Shown piece after piece: positions 16,847 through 25,659 of a stretch of 42,413 nucleotides of DNA. Location: NCBI GenBank assembly GCA_045600765.1, contig JAZRYM010000055.1:1-42413 (forward strand), written 5' to 3'. The position numbers and the translations under genes are program-made. Position 1 is the first letter of the stretch. Each line of letters begins with the position of its first letter. The notes below the pieces were generated by a model. The model saw nothing but the letters and a program-made list of their open reading frames with translations. It ran no database searches and had not been told where the DNA came from. This DNA comes from RGIG426 sp045600765 (GTDB taxonomy: Bacteria > Bacillota > Clostridia > Oscillospirales > Acutalibacteraceae).

Positions 16847-16890
16847 AAAAAATCCCGACCGTCGAGCACCGCTCTCGGTCGTGATTTTCT
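16847..16890. terminator. Terminator between convergent glgP and cimA
   Basis: Stem AAATC-C-CGACCG/CGGTCG-T-GATTT (16850-16861 with 16876-16887, one internal mismatch), with T-rich sequence after it on the plus strand and A/T-rich sequence on the other side, so it may serve both genes. Confidence 0.6.
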
Positions 16891-16916
16891 GTGTTTTTTA
16901 CTTTTTCCCCCACAGG

Positions 16917-18488
16917 TTACTTGTCGTGTCGGGAGAGGGCGTATTCAAACGCATCCACGAGTGCGATAAACGAGGCTTCCACCACGTCGGTAGACACGCC
17001 GACCGTCACAAACACGTTGTTGTCGCCGTCGGTCGTCTCCATCAAAACACGGGTGGTCGCATCGGTCGCTTTGTTCGTTTCAATCACGCGCACCTTGTAG
17101 TCGCTCATCCGCAACGTGCCGATTTCGGGATAAAACGCGGTCAGCGCCTCGCGCATCGCGGTATCGAGCGCGTGGAGCGGGCCGATACCCATCGCGCCCG
17201 CCGTTTGGGTTTTGCCGTCCACCTCAATCTTAATGACCGCCGTGGACTGGCGTTCGCCGTCGGGTGCGGGGAAATCCTCGCTGAGTTTATACATAATGAC
17301 GTGGAAATGCGGTTTCCATTTGCCGAGATACCGCTTGACAAGCAATTCAAAACTGGCGTCCGCACTCTCGTACTGATAACCCTGATACTCCCGCTGTTTC
17401 ACTTCTTCCATCATCGCGGCGGTTTCGGGCGACTGTTTTGTCAGTTCCGGCGCAAATTTTTGCAACCGCGGAAGCACCGTTCCGCGACCCGCCACCTCGC
17501 TCAACAAAAAGCGGCGCTCATTCCCCACCGCGGCGGGGTCGATATGTTCAAACGACGACGGCTTTTTCATCACGGCATCGACGTGCATCCCGCCCTTGTG
17601 CGCGAACGCGCATTTGCCGACGTAGGGCATACTGCGTTGCATTCGGATGTTGGAAATCTCCGCAATCTCGCCCGAAAGCCGTGTCATCTTGTCCACGTCC
17701 ACGCCGCAATCGCAAGCACACTTGAAGGTAAGGTTGCCGATAACGGTCGTCAACGCCGCGTTGCCGCACCGCTCGCCGAGCCCTAAAAAGGTTCCCTGCA
17801 CGTGGGTCACGCCGGCAGACACCGCCGACAGCGTCGATGCCACGGCGCAGCCGATGTCGTTGTGACAATGCACGCCGAGCGCTACGTTCGGGAACGCGGC
17901 GGCCACCGCGGCAGTCGCCGTTTTTACGTCGTCCGGCAACGTCCCGCCGTTCGTGTCGCAAAGGCAGAGCACGTCCGCGCCCGCCTTTTCCGCGGCGGCA
18001 AGCACCGCGAACGCATAGTCGCGGTTATCCAAAAAGCCCTCAAAGAAATGTTCCGCATCAAAAATGACTTCCCGTCCCGCCGCTTTGAGATACGCCACGG
18101 TGTCGGTGACCATCCGCAGATTTTCCGCGTGGTCAATTTGCAAAATGTCGGTCACGTGCGCGGCAGACGCTTTGCCCACCACCGCCACCGCCGGCGTCTC
18201 CGCCGCGAGCAGACTTTGGAGGTTTTTGTCCTTTTCCACCGGGGTAAAGGGGTGCACCGTCGCGCCAAACGCGCAGATTTTCGCGTGTTGCGGCGGTTTG
18301 TCTTTCAGCATCTCAAAAAAGCGCAGGTCTTTCGGGTTGGAAGCGGGGTTGCCCGCTTCAATATACGAGACACCGAACGCATCGAGCGCGCGGACAATCT
18401 GCAACTTGTCCTGCAACGAGTAGGAAATGGATTCCGCCTGCGAACCGTCACGCAACGTGGTGTCCAGCACTGTAATTTTCGTTTTCAT
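16917..18488 (-). CDS. cimA: Citramalate synthase
   Basis: Condenses pyruvate and acetyl-CoA to (R)-citramalate, a threonine-independent entry to isoleucine synthesis. 523 residues: an HMGL-like TIM barrel beginning ITVLDTTLRDGSQAESISYS (DTTLRDG, metal and catalytic residues), with ALGVHCHNDIGCAVASTLSAV (HxH metal ligands) and GERCGNAALTTVIGNL. A C-terminal LeuA-type regulatory dimer domain runs from about 395. SYIEAGNPASNPKDLRFF separates it from isopropylmalate synthases, which are otherwise the close alternative. ATG at 18488 and an adjacent GTG at 18491 are both at workable distance from AAAGGGGG. No other ilv/leu gene is nearby. Confidence 0.92.
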   Translation of the reverse strand: MKTKITVLDTTLRDGSQAESISYSLQDKLQIVRALDAFGVSYIEAGNPASNPKDLRFFEMLKDKPPQHAKICAFGATVHPFTPVEKDKNLQSLLAAETPAVAVVGKASAAHVTDILQIDHAENLRMVTDTVAYLKAAGREVIFDAEHFFEGFLDNRDYAFAVLAAAEKAGADVLCLCDTNGGTLPDDVKTATAAVAAAFPNVALGVHCHNDIGCAVASTLSAVSAGVTHVQGTFLGLGERCGNAALTTVIGNLTFKCACDCGVDVDKMTRLSGEIAEISNIRMQRSMPYVGKCAFAHKGGMHVDAVMKKPSSFEHIDPAAVGNERRFLLSEVAGRGTVLPRLQKFAPELTKQSPETAAMMEEVKQREYQGYQYESADASFELLVKRYLGKWKPHFHVIMYKLSEDFPAPDGERQSTAVIKIEVDGKTQTAGAMGIGPLHALDTAMREALTAFYPEIGTLRMSDYKVRVIETNKATDATTRVLMETTDGDNNVFVTVGVSTDVVEASFIALVDAFEYALSRHDK

Positions 18489-18527
18489 CACGGGTTTCCC
18501 CCTTTCTTTTGTTCTGCGTTATCTCCT

Positions 18528-18555
18528 ATTATAGCACAGTTTTTGACAAAAGCAA
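18528..18555 (-). promoter_or_regulatory. Predicted promoter of cimA
   Basis: Minus strand TTGCTT, 16 bp, TATAAT. Confidence 0.65.
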
Positions 18556-18571
18556 ATTCTTTTTTCTAACG

Positions 18572-18597
18572 AAAAAACCACCCGCACAAACGAGTGG
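18572..18597 (-). terminator. Terminator of the cation/proton antiporter gene
   Basis: Stem CCACTCG/CGGGTGG with one G-U pair (18591-18597 with 18578-18584), 6-base loop, followed by TTTTTTC on the minus strand. Confidence 0.8.
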
Positions 18598-18631
18598 CTC
18601 AAACGCGGTATAGAAGTCGGCGCAACGGCGC

Positions 18632-19879
18632 TTACGTCGTTTTCGCTTTTTTCTTGCCGAAGCAGGCGGAAAGCAAAAGCGGGCACAGCACCGACGAGAT
18701 TAAAATGAGGAAAATGGTCGCGGCAAGCGGGTCAATGCCGAGCAGTTTCCCGTTCGCGCTCGTGTAAATGAGCGGTGCGCCGGCGGCATAGACCGCGAGC
18801 GCAACCTCGCCGCGCGCAATCATTCCGCTGCCGACGGTCAGCGCCTCGCTACGCGGCATTTTGCACGCGCGCCCGATTCCCGCGCAACCGAGAATTTTGC
18901 CCGCGATACCGACCACGACAAACGCGAGGCAGAACCACAAATCGGACAACTTAAATTGCCCGAAATCGGCGCTGATACCGATATAGGCAAAGAAAATCGG
19001 GGTAAAGAGCATATAGCCGGACACCACCACTTTGCGGTCGACAAACGACGTGTCTTCCAGCCCGCTCAACATAATGCCCGCCATATACGCGCCGGTGATG
19101 GCGGCAACGCCGAAATATTCCTCGGCGTAATAGGCGAACAAAAAGCACAGTCCAATCGCCAAAATACTGGTGCGGCGACGGTGCGGGCGGGTTTTGCCGA
19201 GCCAGCGGAATATCGCGCGGAACAGCACCCCAAACCCCACCGCAAAAGCGAAAAAGCCCGCGGTGCGTAAGAGGGTTGTCCACACACTGCCGCCGCTTTT
19301 GAGGTTGGTCACGATACTGAGCACCAAAATGCCGAGCACGTCGTCGATAATCGCGGCGCTTAAAATCACGGTGCCCACCGGCGTTTGCAGTTTGCCGAAT
19401 TCGCGCAATGTCTCGACGGTAATGCCGACGCTGGTTGCAGTCAAAATGCACCCGACAAACAGCGCATTATACAACACGTGCACGTCGGCGGCGGCTGAAA
19501 ACCCTCCCATAAAGAGGAGCGCCGCGCCCGTGCCGAGCGCGAGCGGGACAAGCACGCCGCCGCACGCGATAAGGGTCGCTTTTGCGCCGCTTTTTTTCAG
19601 TTCTTCCATATTGGTTTCAAGCCCGCTCGAAAAAAGCACCAAACACGCGCCCACCTGCGCAAACACGTGAAGCGCATCCATTTCCGCTTCGGTCGGAGCG
19701 ATGATGCCCTCGATGCCGAGCGGCAACTGCGACACGAGCGCCGGGCCGATAAGCAGACCTGCGACAACCATTCCCACCACTTGCGGCATTCCGAAATGGC
19801 GGGTAACAAGCCCGAAAAACTTAGTGGCGAGCAAAATCACCGCCAAATCAAACACAACGGTCATCACGTTAAAGTCCAT
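18632..19879 (-). CDS. CPA2-family cation:proton antiporter
   Basis: Predicted K+ or Na+/H+ antiporter of the KefB/NapA (Na_H_Exchanger) family, 415 residues with about 12-13 membrane segments. Family segments visible: LVTRHFGMPQVVGMVVAGLLIGPAL in the first helices, the region CILTATSVGITVETLREFGKL, AAIIDDVLGILVLSIV with the paired Asp of the ion-binding site, and MIARGEVALAVYAAG near the C-terminus. There is no C-terminal TrkA-N domain, so it is a membrane-only form ending GKKKAKTT. ATG at 19879 with AAAGGAGG upstream; a longer frame to 19900 lacks support. It follows the tRNA-Thr terminator. Confidence 0.92.
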   Translation of the reverse strand: MDFNVMTVVFDLAVILLATKFFGLVTRHFGMPQVVGMVVAGLLIGPALVSQLPLGIEGIIAPTEAEMDALHVFAQVGACLVLFSSGLETNMEELKKSGAKATLIACGGVLVPLALGTGAALLFMGGFSAAADVHVLYNALFVGCILTATSVGITVETLREFGKLQTPVGTVILSAAIIDDVLGILVLSIVTNLKSGGSVWTTLLRTAGFFAFAVGFGVLFRAIFRWLGKTRPHRRRTSILAIGLCFLFAYYAEEYFGVAAITGAYMAGIMLSGLEDTSFVDRKVVVSGYMLFTPIFFAYIGISADFGQFKLSDLWFCLAFVVVGIAGKILGCAGIGRACKMPRSEALTVGSGMIARGEVALAVYAAGAPLIYTSANGKLLGIDPLAATIFLILISSVLCPLLLSACFGKKKAKTT

Positions 19880-19940
19880 TTTGCTCGCCTCCTTTCGCAA
19901 ACCGACCCCTCTTTTTGTCGGGTCGAAAATTTTTCATAGG

Positions 19941-19966
19941 AAAACCCCCGAACCGAAATTCGGGGG
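19941..19966 (-). terminator. Terminator behind tRNA-Thr
   Basis: Perfect 8 bp stem CCCCCGAA/TTCGGGGG (19959-19966 with 19945-19952 on the minus strand), 6-base loop, then TTTT. It starts two bases after the tRNA CCA end. Confidence 0.88.
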
Positions 19967-19967
19967 T

Positions 19968-20043
19968 TGGAGCTACTGATCCGATTCGAACGGACGACCT
20001 GCTCATTACGAGTGAGCTGCTCTACCAGCTGAGCCACAGTAGC
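19968..20043 (-). tRNA. tRNA-Thr, anticodon CGT
   Basis: Full cloverleaf read on the minus strand: acceptor arms GCTACTG/CAGTAGC pair perfectly, D-stem GCTC/GAGC, anticodon stem GCTCA/TGAGC around loop CTCGTAA (anticodon CGT, codon ACG), T-arm with TTCGAAT, discriminator T and an encoded CCA. 76 nt including CCA. Own promoter and terminator, so a single-tRNA unit. Confidence 0.97.
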
Positions 20044-20058
20044 ATCTGAACATCGTCC

Positions 20059-20087
20059 ATTATACCAAACGGTTTTCGTTTCGTCAA
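20059..20087 (-). promoter_or_regulatory. Promoter of tRNA-Thr
   Basis: Minus strand TTGACG, 17 bp, TATAAT, 16 bp before the mature tRNA 5' end. Confidence 0.85.
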
Positions 20088-20116
20088 GGCTTTTTTTGTT
20101 TTTCTTGAAAGAAACG

Positions 20117-20154
20117 AAAAAGCACCCCAACCGTCAGCAAAACGATTGGGGTGC
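20117..20154 (-). terminator. Terminator of the NhaC-family transporter gene
   Basis: Stem GCACCCCAA/TTGGGGTGC (20146-20154 with 20122-20130 on the minus strand), extended by CGT/ACG, then TTTTT. Confidence 0.9.
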
Positions 20155-20169
20155 CTTGGATTTTACGAA

Positions 20170-22029
20170 TTATTCTTCCGTTTCGGCAACCGCTTCTTTT
20201 TTCGTAATCAAGCGAATGACGAAGAGCGTTCCAATCATCAGCGCCACGCCGATGGGAAGCGCAATCGCCCACGAGTTGACAAATGGCGCGATGACGTAGC
20301 ACACAAAGGACACCGCCGCCACCGTCAGCGCGTAAGGCAACTGAGTGGACACGTGGTCGATGTGGTTGCACTGCGCACCGGCGGACGCCATAATGGTGGT
20401 ATCGGAGATGGGCGAGCAGTGGTCGCCGCACACCGCACCCGCCATACACGCGGACACCGCGATGACGGCAATGGTGCCGCCCTCGTTGAACACGCTGAGC
20501 ACAATCGGGATAAGAATGCCGAACGTACCCCACGACGTACCGGTCGCAAAGGACAGGCCGACGGCAATCAGGAAAATCATAGCGGGGAGCAACAGTTCGA
20601 GGCCTGCGGCAGAACCTTCAATCATCTGCGAGATGAACACTTTTGCACCGAGCGAGTCGGTCATGGTTTTCAGCGTCCACGCACAGCAGAGAATCATAAT
20701 GGCGGGCACCATGGATTTGAAGCCTTCGGGAATCGCATCCATGCAATCCTTAAAGGAAATCACGCGGCGGCAGAGGAAGTAGATGACCGCGAAAACAATC
20801 GTGACAAACGAGCCGAACACAAGACCCACCGACGCGTCCGAATTGGAGAAGGCGGTGATGAAGTTTTTGTAGCCGTCCTCGCCGGCGGTGAAGAAGCCGC
20901 CGGAGTAAATCATACCGATAACGCAGGCGATGATGAGGAACAACACCGGAATGATGAGGTCGCACACGCGGCCTTTTTCGTTTTGGGTGTTGAATTCGTC
21001 CGCCATCTCTTCCAGTTTGGAAGTGGTGAAGAGATCGCCTTTTTCTTTGGCGTTTTTCTCAAATTTTTTCATCGGGCCGTAGTCGAACTGCATCAGCGTG
21101 ATGGTAATCATCATCACGAGGGTCAACAGGGCGTAGAAGTTGTACGGAATAGCGGAAATGAAGAGCGACATACCGCTTTCGGCGCCGGCGCCTTTGGCGA
21201 AGCCCGCCACCGCCGCCGCCCACGAGGAAATCGGAGCGATGATACACACCGGCGCGGCGGTCGCATCAATGAGATAGGACAGTTTCGCGCGGGAGATGTT
21301 TTTCTTGTCGGTAACCGGGCGCATAACCGAGCCGACGGTCAAGCAGTTGAAATAGTCGTCCACGAAAATCAGCACGCCGAGCAGGACGGTGCAAAGCAGA
21401 GCGCCCACACGGGTTTTGATGTGTTTCGACGTCCAACGACCGAATGCCGCCGAACCGCCGGTGCGGTTCATCATCGCAACGAGCGCGCCGAGCAGGACGA
21501 GGAAGATGAGAATACCGATGTTATACGAATCGGCAACCGAGGAGATGAAGCCGTCTTGGAAGACGTGCACCACCGTGCTTTCAAAGTTGAAGTTGGCGTA
21601 AATCACGCCGCCGGTCAAAATACCGATGAACAGCGAGGAATACACCTCTTTGGTGAACAGAGCGAGCAAAATGGCAACGAGCGGCGGAAGCAACGCCCAA
21701 CCGGTCGCATACGATTTATGCTCGGTGCGGACAGTTTTGAGTGCCGTTTCGACGTTCGCCTCAAAATTTTCGTCGTCCGTCAAATTGTCGGCGTAGTTGT
21801 CCACGTACTCTTGCGCCGTGTCATAGTCGGTGAGGTCAACAACCTCCTCCGCTGGCTCTTCGGCGACAGCAACGGGCGCGGCCGCAATGGCAACGGGCGC
21901 GGCGACCACATCCAGCTGTTCTTCCTCGGCGGCGGCAAACACCGTCAGGCAGGACAGCGCGAGCGCGGCGACGAGCAGCACCGTAAGCAGGGTGCGGCGC
22001 GAGGAACGCCCTTTCAGTCGAGTTTTCAT
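20170..22029 (-). CDS. NhaC-family transporter under lysine riboswitch control (LysW-like)
   Basis: 619-residue polytopic carrier of the NhaC Na+/H+ antiporter family. Because a lysine riboswitch controls it, it is probably a lysine transporter of the LysW type rather than a plain Na+/H+ antiporter; that specificity is inference. Membrane motifs include NIGILIFLVLLGALVAMMNRTGG, LGVLIFVDDYFNCLTVGSVMRP and CGDHCSPISDTTIMASAGAQC, all typical of NhaC. Unusually, ~105 residues precede the first family helix: a signal-peptide-like segment (10-33), an Ala/Val/Pro repeat (AAPVAIAAAPVAVAEEP), and an acidic region. ATG at 22029 with AGGAGGG upstream. An own terminator follows. Confidence 0.9.
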   Translation of the reverse strand: MKTRLKGRSSRRTLLTVLLVAALALSCLTVFAAAEEEQLDVVAAPVAIAAAPVAVAEEPAEEVVDLTDYDTAQEYVDNYADNLTDDENFEANVETALKTVRTEHKSYATGWALLPPLVAILLALFTKEVYSSLFIGILTGGVIYANFNFESTVVHVFQDGFISSVADSYNIGILIFLVLLGALVAMMNRTGGSAAFGRWTSKHIKTRVGALLCTVLLGVLIFVDDYFNCLTVGSVMRPVTDKKNISRAKLSYLIDATAAPVCIIAPISSWAAAVAGFAKGAGAESGMSLFISAIPYNFYALLTLVMMITITLMQFDYGPMKKFEKNAKEKGDLFTTSKLEEMADEFNTQNEKGRVCDLIIPVLFLIIACVIGMIYSGGFFTAGEDGYKNFITAFSNSDASVGLVFGSFVTIVFAVIYFLCRRVISFKDCMDAIPEGFKSMVPAIMILCCAWTLKTMTDSLGAKVFISQMIEGSAAGLELLLPAMIFLIAVGLSFATGTSWGTFGILIPIVLSVFNEGGTIAVIAVSACMAGAVCGDHCSPISDTTIMASAGAQCNHIDHVSTQLPYALTVAAVSFVCYVIAPFVNSWAIALPIGVALMIGTLFVIRLITKKEAVAETEE

Positions 22030-22073
22030 TTTTCTTTCCCTCCTAATTTGATAAGAACAGAGCCGCACAAAAC

Positions 22074-22104
22074 AAAAAAGGGCACGGTGAGCCACCGTAC
22101 CCTT
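22074..22104 (-). terminator. Riboswitch expression platform: intrinsic terminator in the leader
   Basis: Stem AAGGGTACGGTG/CACCGTGCCCTT with one G-U pair (22093-22104 with 22078-22089 on the minus strand), 3-base loop, followed by TTTTT. It lies 16 nt after the aptamer's closing stem and 45 nt before the start codon. Confidence 0.9.
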
Positions 22105-22120
22105 CCGGTTCCTTTCGGTC

Positions 22121-22280
22121 GATAGCCCTCCACGCAGAAACGTGACAGTCCGCGACATATTCTACCGCGGCCCAACCCCGACAAACACGTTCTTTTGTCG
22201 GGATTTCGGCGAAAAACCCTTTTTCCGGTGGCGAAAACGTGCCGTCGAGTCCGGATACTGATGCTTTTCGCGCCTCTATC
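22121..22280 (-). ncRNA. Lysine riboswitch (L-box) aptamer
   Basis: Read on the minus strand, the 5' side begins GATAGAGGCGCG and continues with AAGCATCAGTA. The middle has the conserved GCCGAAA, and the 3' side has ACTGTCACG followed by CGTGGAGGGCTATC. These are the invariant blocks of the lysine aptamer, and GATAG/CTATC closes P1. The ~160-nt length fits the class. A strong promoter starts just upstream and a terminator follows, so lysine binding should end transcription early. Covariance-model scoring would settle it. Confidence 0.9.
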
Positions 22281-22297
22281 CCTATTCATTTGTTTGC

Positions 22298-22326
22298 ATT
22301 ATACCGCCGTGCGCGGCGGTTGTCAA
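22298..22326 (-). promoter_or_regulatory. Promoter of the lysine-riboswitch transcript
   Basis: Minus strand TTGACA, 17 bp, TATAAT, both perfect, with the aptamer's first conserved block beginning 17 bp after the -10. The spacer contains an inverted repeat CCGCCG/CGGCGG. Confidence 0.92.
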
Positions 22327-22391
22327 CCGTTTTTTACAATTTTCCCACATTTTCGGCAAGGCGCAAAAAGCGCGGAAACTCCCGCCGAAAA

Positions 22392-24203
22392 TCACTCGTC
22401 GTCCAGTTTGAGCACCGCCATAAACGCTTCCGGCGGCACTTCCACCGAGCCGAGCTGGCGCATCTTTTTCTTGCCCTCTTTTTGTTTTTCGAGCAACTTT
22501 TTCTTACGGGTAATATCGCCGCCGTAACACTTGGCAAGCACGTCTTTCCGCATCGCTTTCACCGTTTCGCGGGCGATGATTTTGCCGCCGATTGCCGCTT
22601 GAATGGGCACCTCAAACAACTGGCGCGGAATATGCTCTTTCAGCCGCTCGCACAGTTTGCGCGCGCGGGTGTAGGCGTTGTCGGCGAACACGATAAAGGA
22701 GAGCGCGTCCACAATTTCGCCGTTGAGCAAAATATCCAGCTTGACAAGCGACGAGGTCGCAAACCCTTTCAGTTCATAATCGAAACTCGCGTACCCTTTC
22801 GTACGCGATTTGAGCGCATCGAAAAAGTCGTACACAATCTCGTTCAAAGGCAATTCATAATGAATGTCCACCCGTGTCGGGTCGATGTATTTCATATCCT
22901 TGAACACGCCGCGGCGCTGTTGGCACAGTTCCATAATGTTGCCCACATAGTCGTTCGGCGCGTAGATGTGCGCCTCGGCAATCGGCTCCTCCGCGAGACG
23001 GATGCTGCCGGGGTCGGGGTAGTTCGTGGGGTTGTCCACCATCACAACCGAGCCGTCGTTCATCGTCAGGCGGTATTCCACGCTCGGCGCGGTGGTGATG
23101 AGGTCAAGGTTAAACTCGCGTTCAAGGCGTCCTTGGATAATTTCCTTATGCAAAAGTCCCAAGAAGCCGCAGCGGAAGCCGAACCCGAGCGCAACCGACG
23201 TTTCCGGCTCAAACGAGAGGGACGCATCGTTGAGTTGCAGGCGTTCGAGCGCTTCGCGCAAGTCGGGATATTTCGCGCCGTCCGACGGGAAAATGCCGCA
23301 AAACACCATCGGGTTCGCTTTGCGGTAACCGGGAAGCGGCTCTGCCGTCGGGTTTGCCGCGAGCGTCACCGTGTCGCCCACGCGCGCGTCGGACGACGTT
23401 TTGATGGAGGCGGCGATGTAGCCCACCTGCCCCGCAGACAGCGCGGTCGTCGGCTCCAACTTGCCGGGGCGCATAATGCCCACTTCTACCACGTCAAATT
23501 CCGCACCGGTCGCCATCATCCGGATGCGGTCGCCCGCTTTGAGCGTTCCCTCCATCACGCGGATATAGACGATAACGCCGCGATAACTGTCGTAATAACT
23601 GTCAAAAATCAGCGCGGACAGCGGTTTTTCGCTGTCGCCCGCGGGCGGCGGGATGAGGGTGACGATTTGTTCCAGCACCTCGTCGATGTTTAAGCCCGCT
23701 TTGGCGGAAATGCACGGCGCGGCGGACGCGTCAATGCCGATAATATCCTCAATCTCGGCACGCACCCGCTCCGGGTCGGCGGCAGGCAGGTCGATTTTGT
23801 TGATGACCGGCACGATTTCCAGCCCGTGTTCCACCGCAAGATAGGTGTTGGCGAGCGTTTGTGCCTCTATCCCCTGCGACGCATCAACGACCAAAAGCGC
23901 GCCCTCGCACGCGGCAAGACTGCGCGACACCTCGTAGTTAAAGTCAACGTGACCGGGGGTGTCGATGAGGTTGAGCGTGTATGTTTCGCCGTCGCGCGCG
24001 GCGTAAGACATCGTGACCGCGTGCGCTTTTATGGTAATGCCGCGCTCGCGTTCCAAGTCCATACTGTCCAGCAGTTGGTCTTCCATATCGCGAAGCGCCA
24101 CCGTCTGCGTTTTTTCAAGCAGTCGGTCGGCAAGGGTGGATTTTCCGTGGTCAATGTGCGCCACGATACAGAAGTTGCGGGTATTGTCAAGCGGTGTTGC
24201 CAT
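22392..24203 (-). CDS. lepA: Elongation factor 4 (LepA), translational GTPase
   Basis: Ribosome-binding GTPase, 603 residues, the standard length. G1 IVAHIDHGKSTLADRLLE, G2 region with ERGITIKAHAVTM, G3 DTPGHVDFNYEVSRSL and NKIDLPAADPERV (G4). Next come the EF-G-like domains and the LepA-specific C-terminal domain ending KKKMRQLGSVEVPPEAFMAVL. RBS AAAGGAG before the ATG at 24203. It follows the terminator of the cdaA-ybbR unit; I see no clear promoter in the 145-bp gap, so it may rely on read-through or a weak promoter. Confidence 0.98.
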   Translation of the reverse strand: MATPLDNTRNFCIVAHIDHGKSTLADRLLEKTQTVALRDMEDQLLDSMDLERERGITIKAHAVTMSYAARDGETYTLNLIDTPGHVDFNYEVSRSLAACEGALLVVDASQGIEAQTLANTYLAVEHGLEIVPVINKIDLPAADPERVRAEIEDIIGIDASAAPCISAKAGLNIDEVLEQIVTLIPPPAGDSEKPLSALIFDSYYDSYRGVIVYIRVMEGTLKAGDRIRMMATGAEFDVVEVGIMRPGKLEPTTALSAGQVGYIAASIKTSSDARVGDTVTLAANPTAEPLPGYRKANPMVFCGIFPSDGAKYPDLREALERLQLNDASLSFEPETSVALGFGFRCGFLGLLHKEIIQGRLEREFNLDLITTAPSVEYRLTMNDGSVVMVDNPTNYPDPGSIRLAEEPIAEAHIYAPNDYVGNIMELCQQRRGVFKDMKYIDPTRVDIHYELPLNEIVYDFFDALKSRTKGYASFDYELKGFATSSLVKLDILLNGEIVDALSFIVFADNAYTRARKLCERLKEHIPRQLFEVPIQAAIGGKIIARETVKAMRKDVLAKCYGGDITRKKKLLEKQKEGKKKMRQLGSVEVPPEAFMAVLKLDDE

Positions 24204-24273
24204 GCGGCACGCTCCTTTCCTTTGGTTGTTAAACGGTTGCCCTGAAACGCCGTGGTTTCGGCGGTTTTTCCCG

Positions 24274-24309
24274 AAAAAAGCGGAAACCGCAAGCGCGGCT
24301 TCCGCTTTT
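24274..24309 (-). terminator. Terminator of the cdaA-ybbR operon
   Basis: 11 bp stem GCGGAAGCCGC/GCGGTTTCCGC with one G-U pair (24295-24305 with 24280-24290), 4-base loop, then TTTTTT on the minus strand. Confidence 0.92.
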
Positions 24310-24348
24310 ACAAACGGTAGAGTTTTTAGAGATTATACATTTCGTAAA

Positions 24349-25659
24349 CTACGAAATGGTGGCGTAAACGGGGATGCCGGTGGCATCTTTGCCGTAGTAG
24401 AACCACACGCCTTCCACGCCGGTGGCGGTCACCACGCCGGAGCCGGTCAACGGGCCGTCTTTGGCGTCGGTCAAGTCCACCGTCACGGACAGTTTGCCCG
24501 CCGTCACCTTGGCAACCGCCTCTTTGTCGCCGTATACGGTAACGCCGATGGTCTTTTTCTCCACGGCGGTTTTCTTATTCTCTTTGTTGTTTTTGAAGGT
24601 GACGTTGCTGTCGGTCAACGTGAGCGGCACCACTTTTTTCGTGTATCCGCTCAAATTGAGCATCACGGAAATCTCTTTCGTGTCCCCTGCGCAGGTCACG
24701 GCATCGGGCAAGGTCACGGGGAATTTCCACACATATTTTTTCGCCGTCAGGTGGTCAAAGTCCGCCGCCCCGACGGTCAGCGTATCGCCCAGCGCGGCAA
24801 GCGCGTCTTTCGGCCCCATCACTTGAAGCGTTTTCGGCAAAATTTTCAGCCGTTTGTCATCTTCTTTAATGCCCTTCGGCTCGTTGTGCCAATCGAGTGC
24901 CACGGTCAATTCCTTATAGAAATTCACCGGCACGGTCACGGTCAGCGTTTTGCCGTCCAGTCCGTCGATTTTGCAATTTTTCAAGTCCACCGCGGCGTTT
25001 TTATCGGTCACCGCTTTCAGTTCGGGCGAGAAGTTGCGCGTTTCGGAGAGCGGCTCATCCGCTTCCGCCGTCGCCACCAATTTGGCGATGCTGCGTACCA
25101 CCGTTTGCGGGCCGGAAACGGTAAGCGTTCCCTCTTTGCCCGCACTCAAAACGGGGTCACCGAGTTGCATCGTCTTTTTGTCCGCCGGTTTGAGCGCCGA
25201 CGTGTTCACTTCGAGCGGCACCGTCAGCGTCTCCCAATAGTCGCACTCAATTTCCACCTGCGACGGGGTGCAGGAAACGATTTCATAGTTGGCGGTGTTG
25301 CTGTTGCGCGACGGCACCAGCGTTACCATCTGTTTGCCCGATTTTTGTACGGTGGAGACGTCTGCCCGCACCTGGATATCTTCGGCGGTCAGCGCAGTCA
25401 GCGTAGACCACGGCCCTTGCACCACCACGGTGACGTCGGCCTGCACCTCGTCAATCAGCCGCAACCCCACTTGGCTTGCGTAACTATCGCTGAGGCTGAC
25501 CGAAACGGGCACGGTAAGCGACCGCTGTTGGTCGGTCGCGTTATCGGTCATCACGACCGCCCACAACACGACGGCAAGCAAAACGGAAACGACGATAAGC
25601 GCTTTTTTGTTGTGCATCCACCCGGTCAGGGTGATTTTTTTGCGGAGAACATCTTTCAT
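24349..25659 (-). CDS. cdaR: YbbR-domain protein, CdaA regulator
   Basis: Membrane-anchored extracytoplasmic protein of the YbbR/CdaR family, which binds and modulates the diadenylate cyclase CdaA. 436 residues: one N-terminal helix (about 20-37, NKKALIVVSVLLAVVLWAVV) and then about four YbbR repeats of beta-rich sequence, each ending in a pattern like VTVPV or VVVQGP. The start at 25659 overlaps the cdaA stop as ATGA (25656-25659) and has AAAGGGGG upstream, so translation is coupled to cdaA. The canonical third gene glmM is not downstream; the operon ends with a terminator and lepA follows. Confidence 0.92.
   Translation of the reverse strand: MKDVLRKKITLTGWMHNKKALIVVSVLLAVVLWAVVMTDNATDQQRSLTVPVSVSLSDSYASQVGLRLIDEVQADVTVVVQGPWSTLTALTAEDIQVRADVSTVQKSGKQMVTLVPSRNSNTANYEIVSCTPSQVEIECDYWETLTVPLEVNTSALKPADKKTMQLGDPVLSAGKEGTLTVSGPQTVVRSIAKLVATAEADEPLSETRNFSPELKAVTDKNAAVDLKNCKIDGLDGKTLTVTVPVNFYKELTVALDWHNEPKGIKEDDKRLKILPKTLQVMGPKDALAALGDTLTVGAADFDHLTAKKYVWKFPVTLPDAVTCAGDTKEISVMLNLSGYTKKVVPLTLTDSNVTFKNNKENKKTAVEKKTIGVTVYGDKEAVAKVTAGKLSVTVDLTDAKDGPLTGSGVVTATGVEGVWFYYGKDATGIPVYATIS

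Noticed and set aside
20146..22125. 659-codon plus-strand frame opposite the NhaC-family gene
   Set aside because: Its translation is a repetitive His/Asn/Arg/Glu composition and it runs into the riboswitch terminator; the minus strand holds an unmistakable transporter.
22121..22280. Considered SAM, glycine and T-box classes for the leader RNA
   Set aside because: The paired blocks GATAGAGG...GCCGAAA...CTGTCA...TGGAGGGCTATC fit the lysine class; the SAM and glycine core motifs are absent and there is no T-box TGGNACCGCG sequence.
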